A stretch of 64,000 nt of DNA, from NCBI GenBank assembly GCA_019722365.1, contig JADFUC010002379.1:1-64000 (forward strand). The letters run 5' to 3'. The translations under genes were made by a program, and so were the position numbers. Positions within the stretch are counted from its first letter, which is position 1. Each line of letters begins with the position of its first letter. Of the stretch, positions 34,306 through 47,159 are shown one piece after another. The notes beneath the pieces were generated by a model that worked only from the letters and a program-made list of their open reading frames with translations, did no database searches and had not been told where the DNA came from. Source of the stretch: Lithospermum erythrorhizon. Its lineage: Eukaryota > Streptophyta > Magnoliopsida > Boraginales > Boraginaceae.

Positions 34306-34357
34306 AGATTTGTGATTCAGCCTCATCACCAAAACCGACTGTATCATCATTATGCAC
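34306..34357 (+). mobile_element. Right end of the Tat-type 5' LTR, displaced by the nested LTR
   Basis: AAGATTTGTGATTC, ATCACCAAAACCGAC and ATCATCATT follow the nested LTR. They parallel AAGATGGCGATCC, ATCAATGAAACCGAC and AAATCATT at 42351-42395. Together with 30670-31260 this completes one LTR. Confidence 0.6.
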
Positions 34358-35836
34358 TATACTGGAGACTCAGATTACAGAAGTCACCACCCACTCATTC
34401 TCACTATTATCAATGGAAACTAATGAGTAATGATAACCGCCTCTCCTGGGAGTGATGGACTCAACTCAACAACCCGGTCGATCGCCCGTTGAGTGAGGAC
34501 GCCTCTACCAACACTCAAGCACTCCAATCAACTTGAGTCCTGAGGAACCATGCCTGGAAAGGGAAAATCACACCCACCGAGACCTATGTGGTTACATGGC
34601 TTAATGGGGACCATCATAACTAGCGTAATGCAAAGAACTCCGTGGTTTAATTCTAGTCGGTGAGGAGAAACCTCGTGGAACTATTTCTCTCATCCGCCTA
34701 GAGGACGGGGAGGAGACTTATACCTGTACTCCCTCGGTGTGAGTGGAAAATTATCCCAAGAGTATAAAGAATTCGCCATGACGCAATGGCGAGAGTTCAT
34801 AACCCCAACACTCCCTCACGGATGCAATGATAGCTTTGCAGCGGCAGTGTGGATGCCCTTGGCAAAAGAGTATCCGACAAAGCAGACGGGGAATAATCAA
34901 CCAACTGTCCGGCCCTTTGCCACCCGATATTCGAGAGCGCAAATATGGTAGCAGAATAAACTCCCCGTGTTTACCCAATTCACGGAAAGACGGACCTAGA
35001 GTACATTGCTAAGCCAATTCCTGGGGATGTCTTTTCACCAAAATTGACAAATAGTGTACCGCAGGCCTTCTATCAAGTCCAGTCGGCCCGGGCGTTAAAA
35101 TGGTTCAACCAAATACCGGAAGGGCACATCACATCCTTTTCAGGAGCTTAAGAATGGGTTTACCCGAACCTATACGGGAAATGGTCCGCAAATAAGGATG
35201 AGCACTCTGATGACCATCAAATGAGACAGAATCAATCACGCCCTTTCGTGAGCGGTTTCGCATTTGAGTTTAATTTGATACCTGTACAATCGTAAGATCA
35301 CGTGATTGTTCTATGGAAGGCTTGCGGTTGAGCAAGTTCAAGGAGTCGCTTTCAAGAGCTTCTAGGACTCGGGAGTGAGGTCAACGAAATGGGCCTACAA
35401 GTACATCCGGATGGAGACGAAAAGTATTTAGAAGTGGGCGCTGAAATGACTGGTGGAGGATAATCGGGGCCAAAGCCCCGAGCCCAAGAGGCGGAGTGCT
35501 TTGACAGATCCGGCCTCAATAGGCCTATCTACTGGCTGATTTATCAGGTGCCAGCCTGGGGATCCGGCGGTGCCGATGTAAGGTAAACTAGGGAAAGATT
35601 GAATTTGGGCCCCTCCTCCGAAAATCAGATGGTGATAAGGGTCATACGCCACCCGGCGTAAGACCCCACAAACAAGAGGGGATATAATTTTACTAGCACT
35701 ACAATCCATCAATGGGCACGATACCGACGACGCCACACTTGGAAGACGAGATAGAGAAGCTATCCAAATGGTGACATGGAAGTTGATTATGTCCACAAAG
35801 TTATAATTCAAAGATGAATGTGCCTCGTGGACAAAA

Positions 35837-36028
35837 ATGAGATCCTGGATGGCCGCCCAGTATTACCGGGAGTGGGTCAACGTTATCTCCAGGGGCAGGA
35901 GCGGAGGAGGAGATTTTGGGAGCGTTAGACGGGCGTATGCCAAGAGTGACTTTTATGTAACCGCAGGAGCAACAGCTGGGCTTATCTTTCTCTGTGAAGG
36001 ACTTCGAGGGGATAGAGTTCCCTCATGA
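35837..36028 (+). pseudogene. Tat-type gag/protease junction fragment
   Basis: The frame contains VNVISRGRSGGGDFGSVRRA, comparable to the I-V-ISGG---GGDS--RRK-YAR motif before the protease of Tat-lineage elements. One frame shift further on it continues as the protease region with FEGIEFPHE and VDILFLD, where the catalytic D-G-S triplet is replaced. Confidence 0.65.
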
Positions 36029-38455
36029 AGTGGGGCGGATGCTGGTAGATATCCTGTTTCTGGATGCAAATCTCAAGTTAAATGAGCCGGTAGATCAGGC
36101 CGGTCACACTCTATTGGTAGGGGTTCACGTATCTATTTAGCTGAAGTCCCCTCAACAAGGGAATTTACTGTTAACGTGGGTAAACATCCGTGAAGAAAGC
36201 TAAGATGGTAGAATTCAATATTGTGGACATGGCGAATGGAGCTTATAATGGAATTATCGGCCGGCCCGGGGCTGTCATTGGGGCTTGAGGCAAACAAGTG
36301 TCCTTTATACACCTAAAGCATGAAGCCCAAATGTGCAATGGGACAAGAGATACAGTAGCCAAAGAAGGTGCTGGATAAGACCGCTTCCAAGCGTATAAAG
36401 CTGCACAAGGAGTGAGGGCACCATCCCGGGACCGGAAGGCTTGGGGATCGTAATGTGGCGCACTCGAGGTCCCTGTAAGTGCCCTGCAAGGCGGGCAGCC
36501 ACGATGAGACATATCCCGCTCGGCGAGAGGATCCGCTAAGGTCTTCAAGATTAGAACTATAAGCCGGGGGGGTGCAGCACCAGGCCATGCCTATCTCGAG
36601 TCCTCATGAGTACCTGGATATCTTTGCACGGAGCCAAAAAGATGCCTAAGTGACCGAGGCGTTAGTTCACCAACCAGAAAGTTGATCCACATACCCCCAA
36701 GATCAACAAGGTCCGCCTGGCGATTGTTACCCTCTGCCTAACATTGATAGGGTGGTGGACTCAAGTGCCGGATACAATGTGGTGGATTTCCTGGATGCCT
36801 TCCGGGGCTATCACCATATATTCATGGCAGAGGAAGACGCGAGAAACTATGTTTAGAATCTCTGAGTGGCATCTATCAGTTGAAGGTCATGGCCTTCGCT
36901 TGAAGAACGTATGGGCCAGTATACAGGAAGGTGAACAAGGTGTTCTCCAATTCGCATTGGCCGGAACACAGATCTACGCGATTTACATACTCAATAAGAG
37001 TCGGGAGGCGGCGGATCATGCAGCCAACTTCCGGGAGAAATTTTAACTTACTTCAAAGTATAAGATTTGGCTTAACCTTAAAAGTGTGCCCTTGGAGTGT
37101 CTTTGAAAAGTTCCTGGCTACATATTCAGCCAACAAGCACTGTCTAGTATCCCGCAGACTGATAGAAGTCCGCCTCTTCTTCATAGCCATTAAGAAGTGA
37201 GATTTTGAAATGGACTGAGCGCGAAGCCTTCAAGCTGAAGGCGATTTCTACAATCTCCTCACCGCCGGGTAATGGCCGTGTATGGGGATACCTGTATCTT
37301 ACTCATGTGTTTCAGAAAGTCAAGACCAAAGAAATATTCTTATCCGGAAGTGAGGCGTCCGCAGGCTACGTACTACGCCAACCGGGTCATAAAGTGGGCT
37401 GACAAGAAATCTTCACTGTGAAACTCAAAACCATACTTTGAGGCATATCGTGGAAGCCACACATCAACGCCCGGCGCATGATATCGATAGTTTTGCCGCC
37501 CGGATCGATAGTCGCTCGGCTATGTACCGGCAATTTGACTGCTGGTGTCAAGGAAGAGTATAAAAGATCGCTCGCAGACTTCATGGTTGAATGTACCTAA
37601 TGGCCATTTACGTATACCCGGTTAATCAACCTGGTAGAAAGCCGCTGAGCGTAGGTCCGTTGTTATAGTAGACGCGAAATAAACTCGCGTTCAAAAGGTG
37701 AATCCTATCGTGGTCCCCCAAGGGTCAAGCAAAATTGAGTACGCCTTGAGACTGGCCACAACCATGAACAACGAGGTCGTAGTAATGTAAGCACTCGCTG
37801 GTCTTTCATTAGCAAATTCTTTCTATGCAGCACATTCATATGTGATTTTGATTCTTAGTTGCGTGAGCCATAAGTGAAGCGGCAATTTTAAAATTGATGA
37901 AGCAAAGGAAAGGGTCAGAGGGATATCTCATGGAGGGTCCGAAATTGGCTGCATTCTTTCACCTGCCACATGGAGCATGCTCTAGAATCGTGAAAGCGGA
38001 TGACTATTTCAACCGTCTAATGCAAAGTATGGGACACTTCCCGATTCCACCCCCGATAGAATGGGTGGCTAAGAAGCCTTTTGACAAGGAAGCGATGGAT
38101 AATGTCCCGGATGGGCGGGGGGGACTGCCTAAACCATGTATAAAGTTATCGCTGGATGCCCCAAGAACCCATCCTCCCCAAGCATCCCCCGGTGGCTAAA
38201 CTACGGTATACCTTGGTGGATGAAGTCTCTACCAAATGACCTTCTAGGGCCTAGTGTCAAGTTTCTCACCAGTGGCGGGTCAATGCATGGTCGTAAGAGA
38301 TGTACTGGGCACGCAAGGAAACTACATCAATCGTGGGGAAAAGCCCTCGCATAAGATCTCATGATCGGAATATTTTTTCCATCTCAGCCAAGGATGCCTG
38401 TGATCATGTACGAGAAAAGCGACTCATGCCGAGGAATGCCAAATTGCTAGAAATA

Positions 38456-39350
38456 TGAGATATTTGAATAATGCCCGTTGAACAATTTGATTGTACAACC
38501 GACATTAACTCTATTTAAGTTTAAGTTCATGATACGCTCGATTATATGGTAATGTTCGTGATAGATACTCGATGTGACACTAGGATTATGACGATTACTA
38601 GGTATACTCATAATTAATATAATATCAAATAATGTTCGGTTAACATTTATTAGTATATGGCTTTTGTTAACGGTTTGTAAGCCACCCACATAAATCTAAA
38701 TCGAAGTCATAATTTAATTATAACTTCCTCGGAGTTTAAAAATAGAATTAGCACAATATCATATAAAATTCCACTCAGTTGAACTCACCCCTTGTTCGAC
38801 AAAATAGGGATAAGGAGGAGGTTACAAATGCTCCTCTTCTCCACACAGATGGCTTTGATTTTGTAGACAAGCAGGGAAGGTTCTGAACCCCGTCTAAGTT
38901 CCCGACCAAGATGAGGAGAGTAGCGTGGAAGAGTTTTTATGACTCTTTTCGAGTGGCCTAAAAAGTAGGAATTTTGATACCTATATAAATGCCACTTTTT
39001 GGAGATAAAAAATTGCTCATTCACTTTTGGTATTCATTGAGAAATAAAATAAAGGCAAAATTTCTCCTCTTTAGTCGATCAAGAGGTAAAAAAACCTTCG
39101 ATCTTTTGCCCAACCTCTTCTACAGCTTTAATATTTTAAAGGAGTTCTAATAAACTCTCGGAAGGACTGTTCGCTCACATGACAATTTGACGACATGCTG
39201 ATGCCTCGGTGGACTTCCATCATATTATTCCACTGCTACTCTAATTATTCCTAAAGAACGGTACATATTTCTGTCTCTTTAATTATTATTTATGCAACTA
39301 GTAGTGATCATGGAATTCGTATCCATAGTATTTTAGAATATTATTTATAC
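38456..39350 (+). mobile_element. Solo LTR, possibly Copia, inside the Tat integrase
   Basis: The integrase zinc region stops near 38450, and the core resumes near 39360. Between them lie about 0.9 kb unlike the rest. It starts TGAGATATTTG and ends TTTATACA, with a TATA-like CTATATAAATG at 38978 and a poly(A)-like AATAAAATAAA near 39043, as in an LTR with promoter and termination signals. The flanks (AAATA and ATAGA) are only a rough duplication. Assignment to Copia is a guess from length and ends. Confidence 0.55.
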
Positions 39351-40240
39351 AATAGAATCACCAACACCAGCATCCCTCATCCGCCTCCACATGAGATGGT
39401 TAGCATACTTTGTCTAGTGCCTTCTAATGCTGGGCATCGATGAGTAGTAGGGGACCTCCCGGCACCTCGAGGCAAAGAGGGTATTCTATTGTATGTAGAC
39501 TACTTCACTAAGTGGGTAGGATAAACCAACATCGGGCAAGATCAAGTACGTGTACCAGCCTCGAGGCATCTTCACCCGGCCTGGGGGTATCCCTGCCATC
39601 GTCACTAATAATGGAACGCAGCTTCACGCCTCGGGGATCAAGATCTGCGGCTTAGAGCCGATATATAACACCGGATAGCCTCCGTGTCATATCCCAAGCA
39701 ATGGGTAGTGGAAGCCATGAACCCGGTAATTTCTGGCGCTGCCAAAGTCGTTCCAAGAGGGAGTGCTGTCGGGACCGTAAGCCTCTAACGGTACTCATGG
39801 TCCTTCCGCACTATCCAATCGCATCGTAGCACCCTCTCACCGGTGTATGATCCGATGCCCCTGCTAAGCTGCTGGAGATTCACTTAGAGACTGCTCGAGT
39901 GTCATATTATGACGAAATGATAACGAAATAGGGTCATGGCTCAACCTGGACTGGTTGAGGGAGAATCGGGCCGCTGTTAATAGGATGGCCCGATACAAAG
40001 GCAAAGACAGTCAGCCACTACAACAAGATTGTCCGGGCTACACACCTCCCGGTGGGAGATCTCTGCCCTTAAAGTACCATTGTGTATCCGTCACGGAAAC
40101 TCCAAAAGCCGGGAGGTCCTCCCAGGCCTCCATATTTTCCTCGAGCTGCGTCACCACGCATGAATTGGAAACCTTTGAAGGACGCTAAGTGCCACGATCA
40201 TGGAACGTATGCCACTTGAGGAAATACTATATGTAAAATC

Positions 40241-41860
40241 GTTTTTGTATTCTCTTTATTATGAATAAAATATTTGATTCAATCTTGAATATTCAAAAAG
40301 TTCTATATGGGTAGAGTATCAATTGATGTAAATTAATCTAAATGATTTCAGCATATGCTACCACCCGATCGTTGTGAGAATCAAATCCCTTTAATGACAA
40401 GGAGGAGGTCTGGTAAAGGAGATGTTCCATGTACACCACCCCTATCAAGGAAAGTGTTCATCCCCCATGCATAAGAGCAATGCAGGAGATCCGCACCTGG
40501 AATAAGCAGTGGACACAAAATCTTTTAAGGTAGGACCCTCAGCCAGAAGCTGCCAAGATCCTCCCCCGAATTAAAAAGGTCCGGAGGTGAGCCCGGCCAA
40601 CATGGGAGGAGTAAATACCAAATGACAAAGAATAGAACTAAAGCGCAAAAGCAACAAAAGATGTGCAATAAAGACGAAGGACGGTAAAAGTAGAAAAATA
40701 TATTATCAAAACCCCAAAGAGGGAGAGTACATGACATAAAACCACCCCTATAACAGGATTCATCGAAGCGGGGAAGCGGGTAATATGGTGTTGTCCACCA
40801 CCACACTGGTACCGCCGCCTATACTCCTCAAATAAAGTCGGGAGTGTTTGACTTGCCCTGAAGTTCGCAATCTAAGTCGTGACAAGCATAAAGAACAATA
40901 ATGTAGTGGCATCTCGAAGGTTGTCTTGGGAGGTAGTTTACGCTGCACTGTATAGAAAGCTGCTCGGTCAACAACGCCTCTTTGCCCTGGGCCTTTCAAA
41001 TCCTGATTCAGAAGAACATCCTGTAGCGGTTAAGCACTGGGACGAAGACCCTGTATCTCTTGCTCCAACGCCTCCACTTTGAGACGCCCTCGGCTAGTTC
41101 TTCAGTTCAAGGTTTACTGCATATGGTAGTGTGACCATCGCTTAAAGCCTAAGAGGAAAAAAGACAAAATTGAAAAGAAACAATGGGGAGTCAGCGCCAT
41201 CAAATAAAGAAAAGTTAAAGAAGGTGGAACTAAACCGGAGGTGAGGAAGTACCTGTAACCACAATCAATAAGCCTCGTGGGGCGCCTGAGGGCCAAAACC
41301 CGGCTATCCTTCTACATGATCCTCGCTCCAGAGTGGCGGTAGAGCCATGTGTGGTCTTTTCCCGGGGTAGTCTGGATGCATGTAAGACCTACAACGGATC
41401 GGAAGGAGAAGGAATGAGAAGAAGCATTGGGAGGCCACTTACCCCCCGAGGACTTCGCCTTCTTCATAGGATGACGCCCTCTAGCGCTCTTTGGTACGTG
41501 CCATGTGGGGAAAAAGAAGTTTTTATGAATACCGTAGAGCCTTGAGGAAGACGAAGAAGAAATTGCAAGTATGAAATGAGGGGAGGCTTGTGTATGATCT
41601 TCCCAATTTATAGACAACATGAACCTTTCAAATCCAAAAGCGGCTTACTATAATAAAGTGAGAGGAAGCGGCAACCTTAAAAAGTCGCAATAATGCAAGG
41701 ATAAGAAAAGACAAAACGACGTAAGCTCGAAGGCAAACGCCCCTCACAAGTACGAAGGTATCGGTGGGTTGCTGCGCGTGTGTTGAAGAGACCCCCCCAT
41801 ATTCGTGGATCCAACCCATAAAAATTTGCGGGTCCTGGGCAAATGATAACTCATAAATAA
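40241..41860 (+). mobile_element. 3' non-coding region of the Tat-type element
   Basis: After the integrase C-terminus comes TTTTGTATTCTCTTTATTATGA then ATAAAATATTTGATT, a phrase usual just after pol in Tat elements. The next 1.6 kb has no domain that I recognise on either strand. A purine-rich stretch (about 41550-41590) may be the polypurine tract. Confidence 0.5.
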
Positions 41861-42401
41861 AATCTGATGATCTCAGAACCGCCCAACAAGATTGACCCTC
41901 CAAAATGGATCGTGACAAGCAGTGCAAAGCATCGAATAAATGAACACGGACCATACGAGCGGGCCGTGATGCGAAAGCCTGTGTTAAATGGGTCGAAATT
42001 GCCCAAATTTCGGTAGTGGGAGTAAAGAATTGCTGAGACCAACGGCTCGTTTGCTCAATTAAGGTGGCAATTAAGATCATAATTACTCGATCCCCTTAAT
42101 GAGCCACAAAATCATTAATCGGCAATAAAAGGGTCATCAAGGCTCCTAATTAAATAACGTCCAAATAGACTATAAAAGGTAAATCTAGAGGTCAAACTGG
42201 CAAGTTCACTTTGATACCCAAGCAAACTCTCTTTTCTCAATCTAAACTCTTCGATCCATTACCGACTCATCATTTAATGTTTTCGGTTGGACAACCGGTC
42301 CTGTTTGTAGAACTCTCATTTGGACCACAGCGTATCAAAGTTCTCAACTGAAGATGGCGATCCTATTCCATCATCAATGAAACCGACCAAATCATTAGTA
42401 C
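41860..42401 (+). mobile_element. 3' LTR of the Tat-type element
   Basis: It parallels the split 5' LTR (30740-31260 plus 34306-34357) from CCAACAAGATTGACC through GGTGGCAATTAAGATCATAA to AAATCATTAGTACCA. Both LTRs have many indels and substitutions relative to each other, so the insertion is old. The left boundary is not fixed and may lie 60-250 bp upstream. Confidence 0.7.
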
Positions 42402-43436
42402 CAGTTAAAACTTATTATGAAAGTATTCATATATATAACAGAAAATTTAAGTTTTGAAATGAGGGTGAGTCAAAATGTAGATTTATAAAATTTTAATAAA
42501 ATATGTGACATTTCAAAAAAATCAAGCCTGACCAAGGCCTACTTTTGTTCTAACATACCTCCACCTATGTTAATGGAGGAACTATAACGTAGAATCTCAT
42601 ATCAAAGCGAACTTAAAAAAAGAATTATGTACTTTACTCTATGCATTTTATTTATCTCATCATTGTCAGTTGGTTGGGGGAATTATTTTGAGTCTTAAGT
42701 CCTAACACATTTAGGGTTATATGTGATATTATTAACAAGCTAGCTTGATAAAATGTTAATAGTTCATGATTTCTATTTAAAATTAATTAAAAATATAGGA
42801 AGTAAATCAACATCTTATTAATTAAGCTGTATCTTCTAATGTGGAATTGAGTTCATTCACAATTTCATTATTTTTGGATTTTAGGTTCATATTATTTCAA
42901 GATAAACCAAACTTCCCTATTATTTTATTAATAAAATATATGATTACATTTTCTCTTTGATATAAATCTTTTCTTACACTATAAACAATTAGTTATATAA
43001 AGTAAGAACTAAAATAATTTTGGTGAAACATATATATCAAATAATAATACTTTTAATGTATTTTACTATTACAATAACAATTTTTATTAAAATAAAAATT
43101 ACATGTGTCAATTAAAACTGTAAAATTTATTAATTTTAATTACTGCAAATCAAACTAAACAAGTTTTTTTTTATTATTTCTATTGAAAAGATCTTCCCAT
43201 CAAATTGAATCTCTCTATCCCATATAACTTTTTCACCAAATGAGTGTTAAACAATGATCTTTAGTTCTTCAGAATTCTTGCGACCCTATCACCTATCACT
43301 GAAATTATGACATTTAGAATTTTTGCAAGTCTACTTTAACATTAACGCACTTTATGTTAGAAAAAGTTATGTTATATTGAGATAATTGATATGTGATGAA
43401 GTAAAAAATGAAAGAATAGCACATTGCTGAAAATTG

Positions 43437-43502
43437 GGGACTTAAGTCTCGTTTCAAGTCCCTCTCTCGGCGCCGAAGGGACCTCAAGTGGACTTAAGTC
43501 CC
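43437..43502. repeat. Long imperfect hairpin
   Basis: GGGACTTAAGTC pairs with GACTTAAGTCCC at the ends. An inner AAGTCCCT pairs with AGGGACCT (7 of 8). The centre is TCGGCGCCGA, itself a palindrome. The GC-rich centre stands out from the AT-rich flanks. Confidence 0.8.
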
Positions 43503-44645
43503 TGCTTATTAATCACAAGCTTCGGAGTCCAAAGGAGAATCTAAAATGAAGCATGGACTTGGAATGCGTTGAAAATATGAAAAAGTGATATGCATGTCTC
43601 TTGAAGGATTGTAACTTAAACAAAGTTTATGTGGATATTTTCTAATTTCTATGATGACAACTCGTATTTATGGGTGTGACAATGCATCCAAGTGATGCAA
43701 CTATCACACAGTCAAGAGGTTTTGTGCAATTAAAAAGAGAGTTTAAGAGTTATTTTCAATACTTAGAAAATCTGAGAAATTTCATTTCATTTTTACTCTC
43801 TTTAAAACTCATATTAAAATATCCTCATTCTATTTTTATACATCTTTAGCATTGTCTTATCCACCAATACAACCTTTGTGTATAGACAAAGTATTATATT
43901 TAGGAAAACATTCATTTGTGATTCAAGTCTTGTAATACTTAGTTTAGTTTAAATTTTAACATTGTTGTACATCTTGTAGTAGTTGCTTAGTGAAATAAGT
44001 TTTATTTCCTTCACTTTAAGCCTTTAGGGTGCGCCTAATTTGAAAGAGATATGAGAAATAGTTTCCTAAACATATGTAGTAATTAAACTTAGATATAGTC
44101 CTCCTTCATCTTATATTTTGACTTTTAGAAATTCTTTATTAAAATAATTAGTACGTTTTTTGTTCCGACTATAAAGAAAAAAGAGACTCAGCATGTATAT
44201 TTTTCCAAATTAAATTTGTTAGCCACAAACTTTCTCGCCTATTTTACCTCTTTAGTGAACGTGACGCAATGCATAGCTTAAAATTCAATCCAAGATACGC
44301 AACAATAATGCTAAGTACAATTTTTACAATTTTTATAGCGAGTTCATTTAATATTTCCTTACATTTATACGCTATAATGTGTATGATGTTAATGCACATA
44401 CACAACGCAGACAAAGTGATATATAATATATACTTAATGAGACTAATAATAATGTGGTAACATAATTTCTAATTTTTATGTGTATTATTCTCATGTACTT
44501 AGAAATTGTAATATTAATTCCTCAATATCAAAAAACAATTTTAACAAATGAAAATAGTATAGTAGGTTGAAAATATTACCGTTTTGATATATTTTCCATT
44601 CAAAATATATAAATTCAAAATTGAAAAAGTTAATCATCAAAAATC

Positions 44646-45090
44646 GAAACTTGATAAGTGTGATGAAACTTTAAAAAGATCTACAAGTTTTCATCTTCAA
44701 AAAACCTTAATCATTTTTAATTTCAAAGTATAAGAAAAGTATACTATACTTCAAAAAAGTAATTTCTAATTTTGTTTCACAATTTGAAATGACTTCATTC
44801 GACAATAATTGAAGGTTGTAATTTTAGACTTAGTCTTAATTTTCATGTCAACTATAAGAATGTGAATATAATTTTTTAATGTCAAAGTTAAGGTTTTTTT
44901 TTTATATTTTTTGTTAATATAGTCATTGTTCTATATATATTCTTTATATCTCATTTTTGGATTTTAAATAGTTATTTTGATGTTTTTTAATTTTTTTTGT
45001 TAAACGTTAAAGTTAATAATGTTCAAGTTAGTATTAGAATATGAAATTACTTATGATAACTATTTAAATAAATAAATTATATTGCTTATT
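44646..45090. repeat. Direct duplication, copy 1
   Basis: It shares long phrases with 45388-45805: AGATCTACAAG(t)TTTCATCTTC, GATTTTAAATAGTTATTTTG and CTTAATTTTCATGT. It ends with TTATGATAACTATTTAAATA and AATAAATTATATTG. A spacer of about 300 bp separates the copies. Confidence 0.85.
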
Positions 45091-45387
45091 TATGTCAAAC
45101 ATGAAAATAGAAAATAACGCCCAACTAGACAATAACGTGTGCTCAAACGAATTATCCATGTGTCCTATCTATATTTGCTTTCTAATCCAATATGCATTGT
45201 CTATGCTTAAATAGACAACGAATATGTGTTCTGCTTGTTGGTTTCTTAAACTGAAAGCAGCACCGAAAGTGTGTCGATTGATAACCCAAATATGTCTTTA
45301 ATTTTTAGGAAAAAAATGGATAAAAATTCAATTGTAGTTGGCTAATTAATTTTTTATATTAATTATGGTATATTTGAAGTTGGTTAT

Positions 45388-45805
45388 AAGTGATGAAACC
45401 TTAACAAGATCTACAAGTCTTCATCTTCAAAAACTTAATCATTTTAATTTCAAAGTATACGAAAAAGCATAATTACAACTTAAAAAAACATTTAATTTTG
45501 TTTTATGAATTTGGAAATGAGTTCATCCATAATTCGGTAAGTTGTACTTCAAGATCTCTAGTCTTAATTTTCATGTTAACTTTCTAAATGTGAATGTAAT
45601 TTTTAAATGTCAAAGTTAAGATTATTTTTTATATTTTGTTAATATAAATAATGTTTTATATATATTTATATCTAATGTTGGATTTTAAATAGTTATTTTG
45701 ATCTTTTAATTTTTTTTTTTGATAAAGGTTAAAGTACAATATTCAAGCACATAAAAAATATGAAATTATTTATGATAACTATTTAAATAAATAAATTATA
45801 TTGAT
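45388..45805. repeat. Direct duplication, copy 2
   Basis: Partner of 44646-45090, slightly shorter through small deletions. The two ends are the most conserved parts. The unit has no gene or transposon signature. Confidence 0.85.
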
Positions 45806-46474
45806 CGCCTAACTAGTATAAATTTGCATGCTTAACAATTATTAAACTAATTGGGGTAAATGAAAGAAAGCATAATACCTGACACTACTACAGGTATGGT
45901 AATAATGCTCAAGTTAGCTTAGGCCCAACCAAAGATAAATTTTGTTTGTGCTCTTTACTTTAATTAATAATAATTAATTAATTAATAATTGATAGAATAA
46001 AATTGAATAATAAATTAATAACATATAATTAATTTAATAACATATAAATAAGTAATAATTGATAATTAGTAATAATCTAATTATATGTTAATATTAATTA
46101 ATAATTGATTGAAAAAAATTGAAGAATAAAACTAATGCACTGCTTTATATATCCAACTGTGGACGTTATATTGCTAATTTAACGAAAATCGTGTGTACGG
46201 TGGAATGTTAAATGAGCATTCTACAACATTAAAACTTTTACCCAATATGTATACAAAATGCTGGATTGAATTTTATGCATTATGACAAGCTCGCTAAGGG
46301 TAAAATAAGCAAAAAATTTGTATTGGAAAATTTATGAATAAAAAATAATTCCCACTCCTCGCTATGTCGTCGATGGTTACTTGCTCGCACGGATTAACCT
46401 AGTTTTTCCAAATCATTGTCTTCTCATATACCACTTACGTAGCCCACTAAGAAGTTCATGTCAATGTTTCGAGG

Positions 46475-46615
46475 CATAGCATAATGGTAAAGTTTATATG
46501 ATCAACTGGAGAGAATACTTTGTTGACATATTACAAGGGTTATTTCTGGTTTCGTGAGCCGTTGGTCTTCTTCCTTATAGAAATGTTATTAGGGCACATC
46601 TCTCGATTTACAATT
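46475..46615 (+). mobile_element. Possible degenerate tRNA-derived SINE (Au-like)
   Basis: TAGCATAATGGTAAAGTTT resembles a box A and its flank in plant Au SINEs. GGTTTCGTGAGCCGTTGG, about 75 bp later, resembles the box B region GGTTCGAGCCGTGG. A TAGAAATG-TTA-GGGCA phrase follows at the right place. Similarity is weak, and no target duplication was found. Confidence 0.35.
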
Positions 46616-47159
46616 CATCAAGAGCCTCTGGCACATCTGGAGGAGAACCAACGTCCTTATTAAAAGATCAATATTCCGATCACATGATCCAAGCCGGGTT
46701 TGATTATTTTGCATCAAAGTATTAATTCATGAAGATGCATTGCTTTATACTCCGTATGTTTACTATATAGAAATATCATGATCGAATGACTTTCCTTTTG
46801 TTGCAGAAGTAAAGAGCAAAGTTAAAAAGTCACAATATCATTTGACGATAAGAGTGAATGACGGATTCCCAAAGAACTTTTCAAGATTGTACCTAATTAA
46901 CGATTTAGTTAGTTGAATGCTATCCATCACTTGGACGATAGGAAATACTCCTACTCCTGTATTTGAAACTTTTAGATTCTAGATATATTTGGATGAGATA
47001 TTTTCAACCTAAATATATGGTAATGATTTGTATTATTCTCATCTCTTAGAGAGTTGATTTAATTAAAGCTTGTTGAAGATTTAGGGGTGTGGAAGACTTG
47101 GTAAGATTTTCGAAAATCTGCTAACAAGTCTAAGGCCATATTTAGAGATTTTCGTGGAG

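Larger units (their letters stand above)
34358..40240 (+). mobile_element. Interior of a Tat-lineage Ty3/gypsy element (decayed gag-pol)
   Basis: Reading across frames gives: a gag core (RALKWFNQIPEGHITSFSGA, about 35085-35150); the protease region (LIFSVKDFEGIEFPHE, MLVDILFLD, then NGAYNGIIGRPG, about 35970-36270); RT (YNVVDFLDAFRGYHHIFMAEEDA, about 36770-36840); RNase H (IEYALRLATTMNNE, about 37730-37790); the integrase zinc region (about 38300-38450); the integrase core (LLYVDYFTKWVG and AIVTNNGTQL, about 39485-39625); and the C-terminus (RPWNAYHLRKYY-like, about 40190-40235). The protease phrase order and the C-terminus match Tat/Ogre-type elements. Stops in every domain make it inactive. 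An inserted LTR splits the integrase. Confidence 0.8.
42402..46470. other. AT-rich intergenic region
   Basis: I find no supported gene. It holds a hairpin at 43437-43502 and a diverged direct duplication at 44646-45090 and 45388-45805. The short open frame at 44269-44460 is AT-driven and resembles nothing. Confidence 0.6.

Noticed and set aside
36243..36588. Several minus-strand frames opposite the Tat protease
   Set aside because: The plus strand reads as protease (NGAYNGIIGRPG). The minus-strand frames are shadows.
40525..40806. Minus-strand membrane-like frame in the Tat 3' region
   Set aside because: It has no family resemblance, no good start context and no repeat of it elsewhere in the window.
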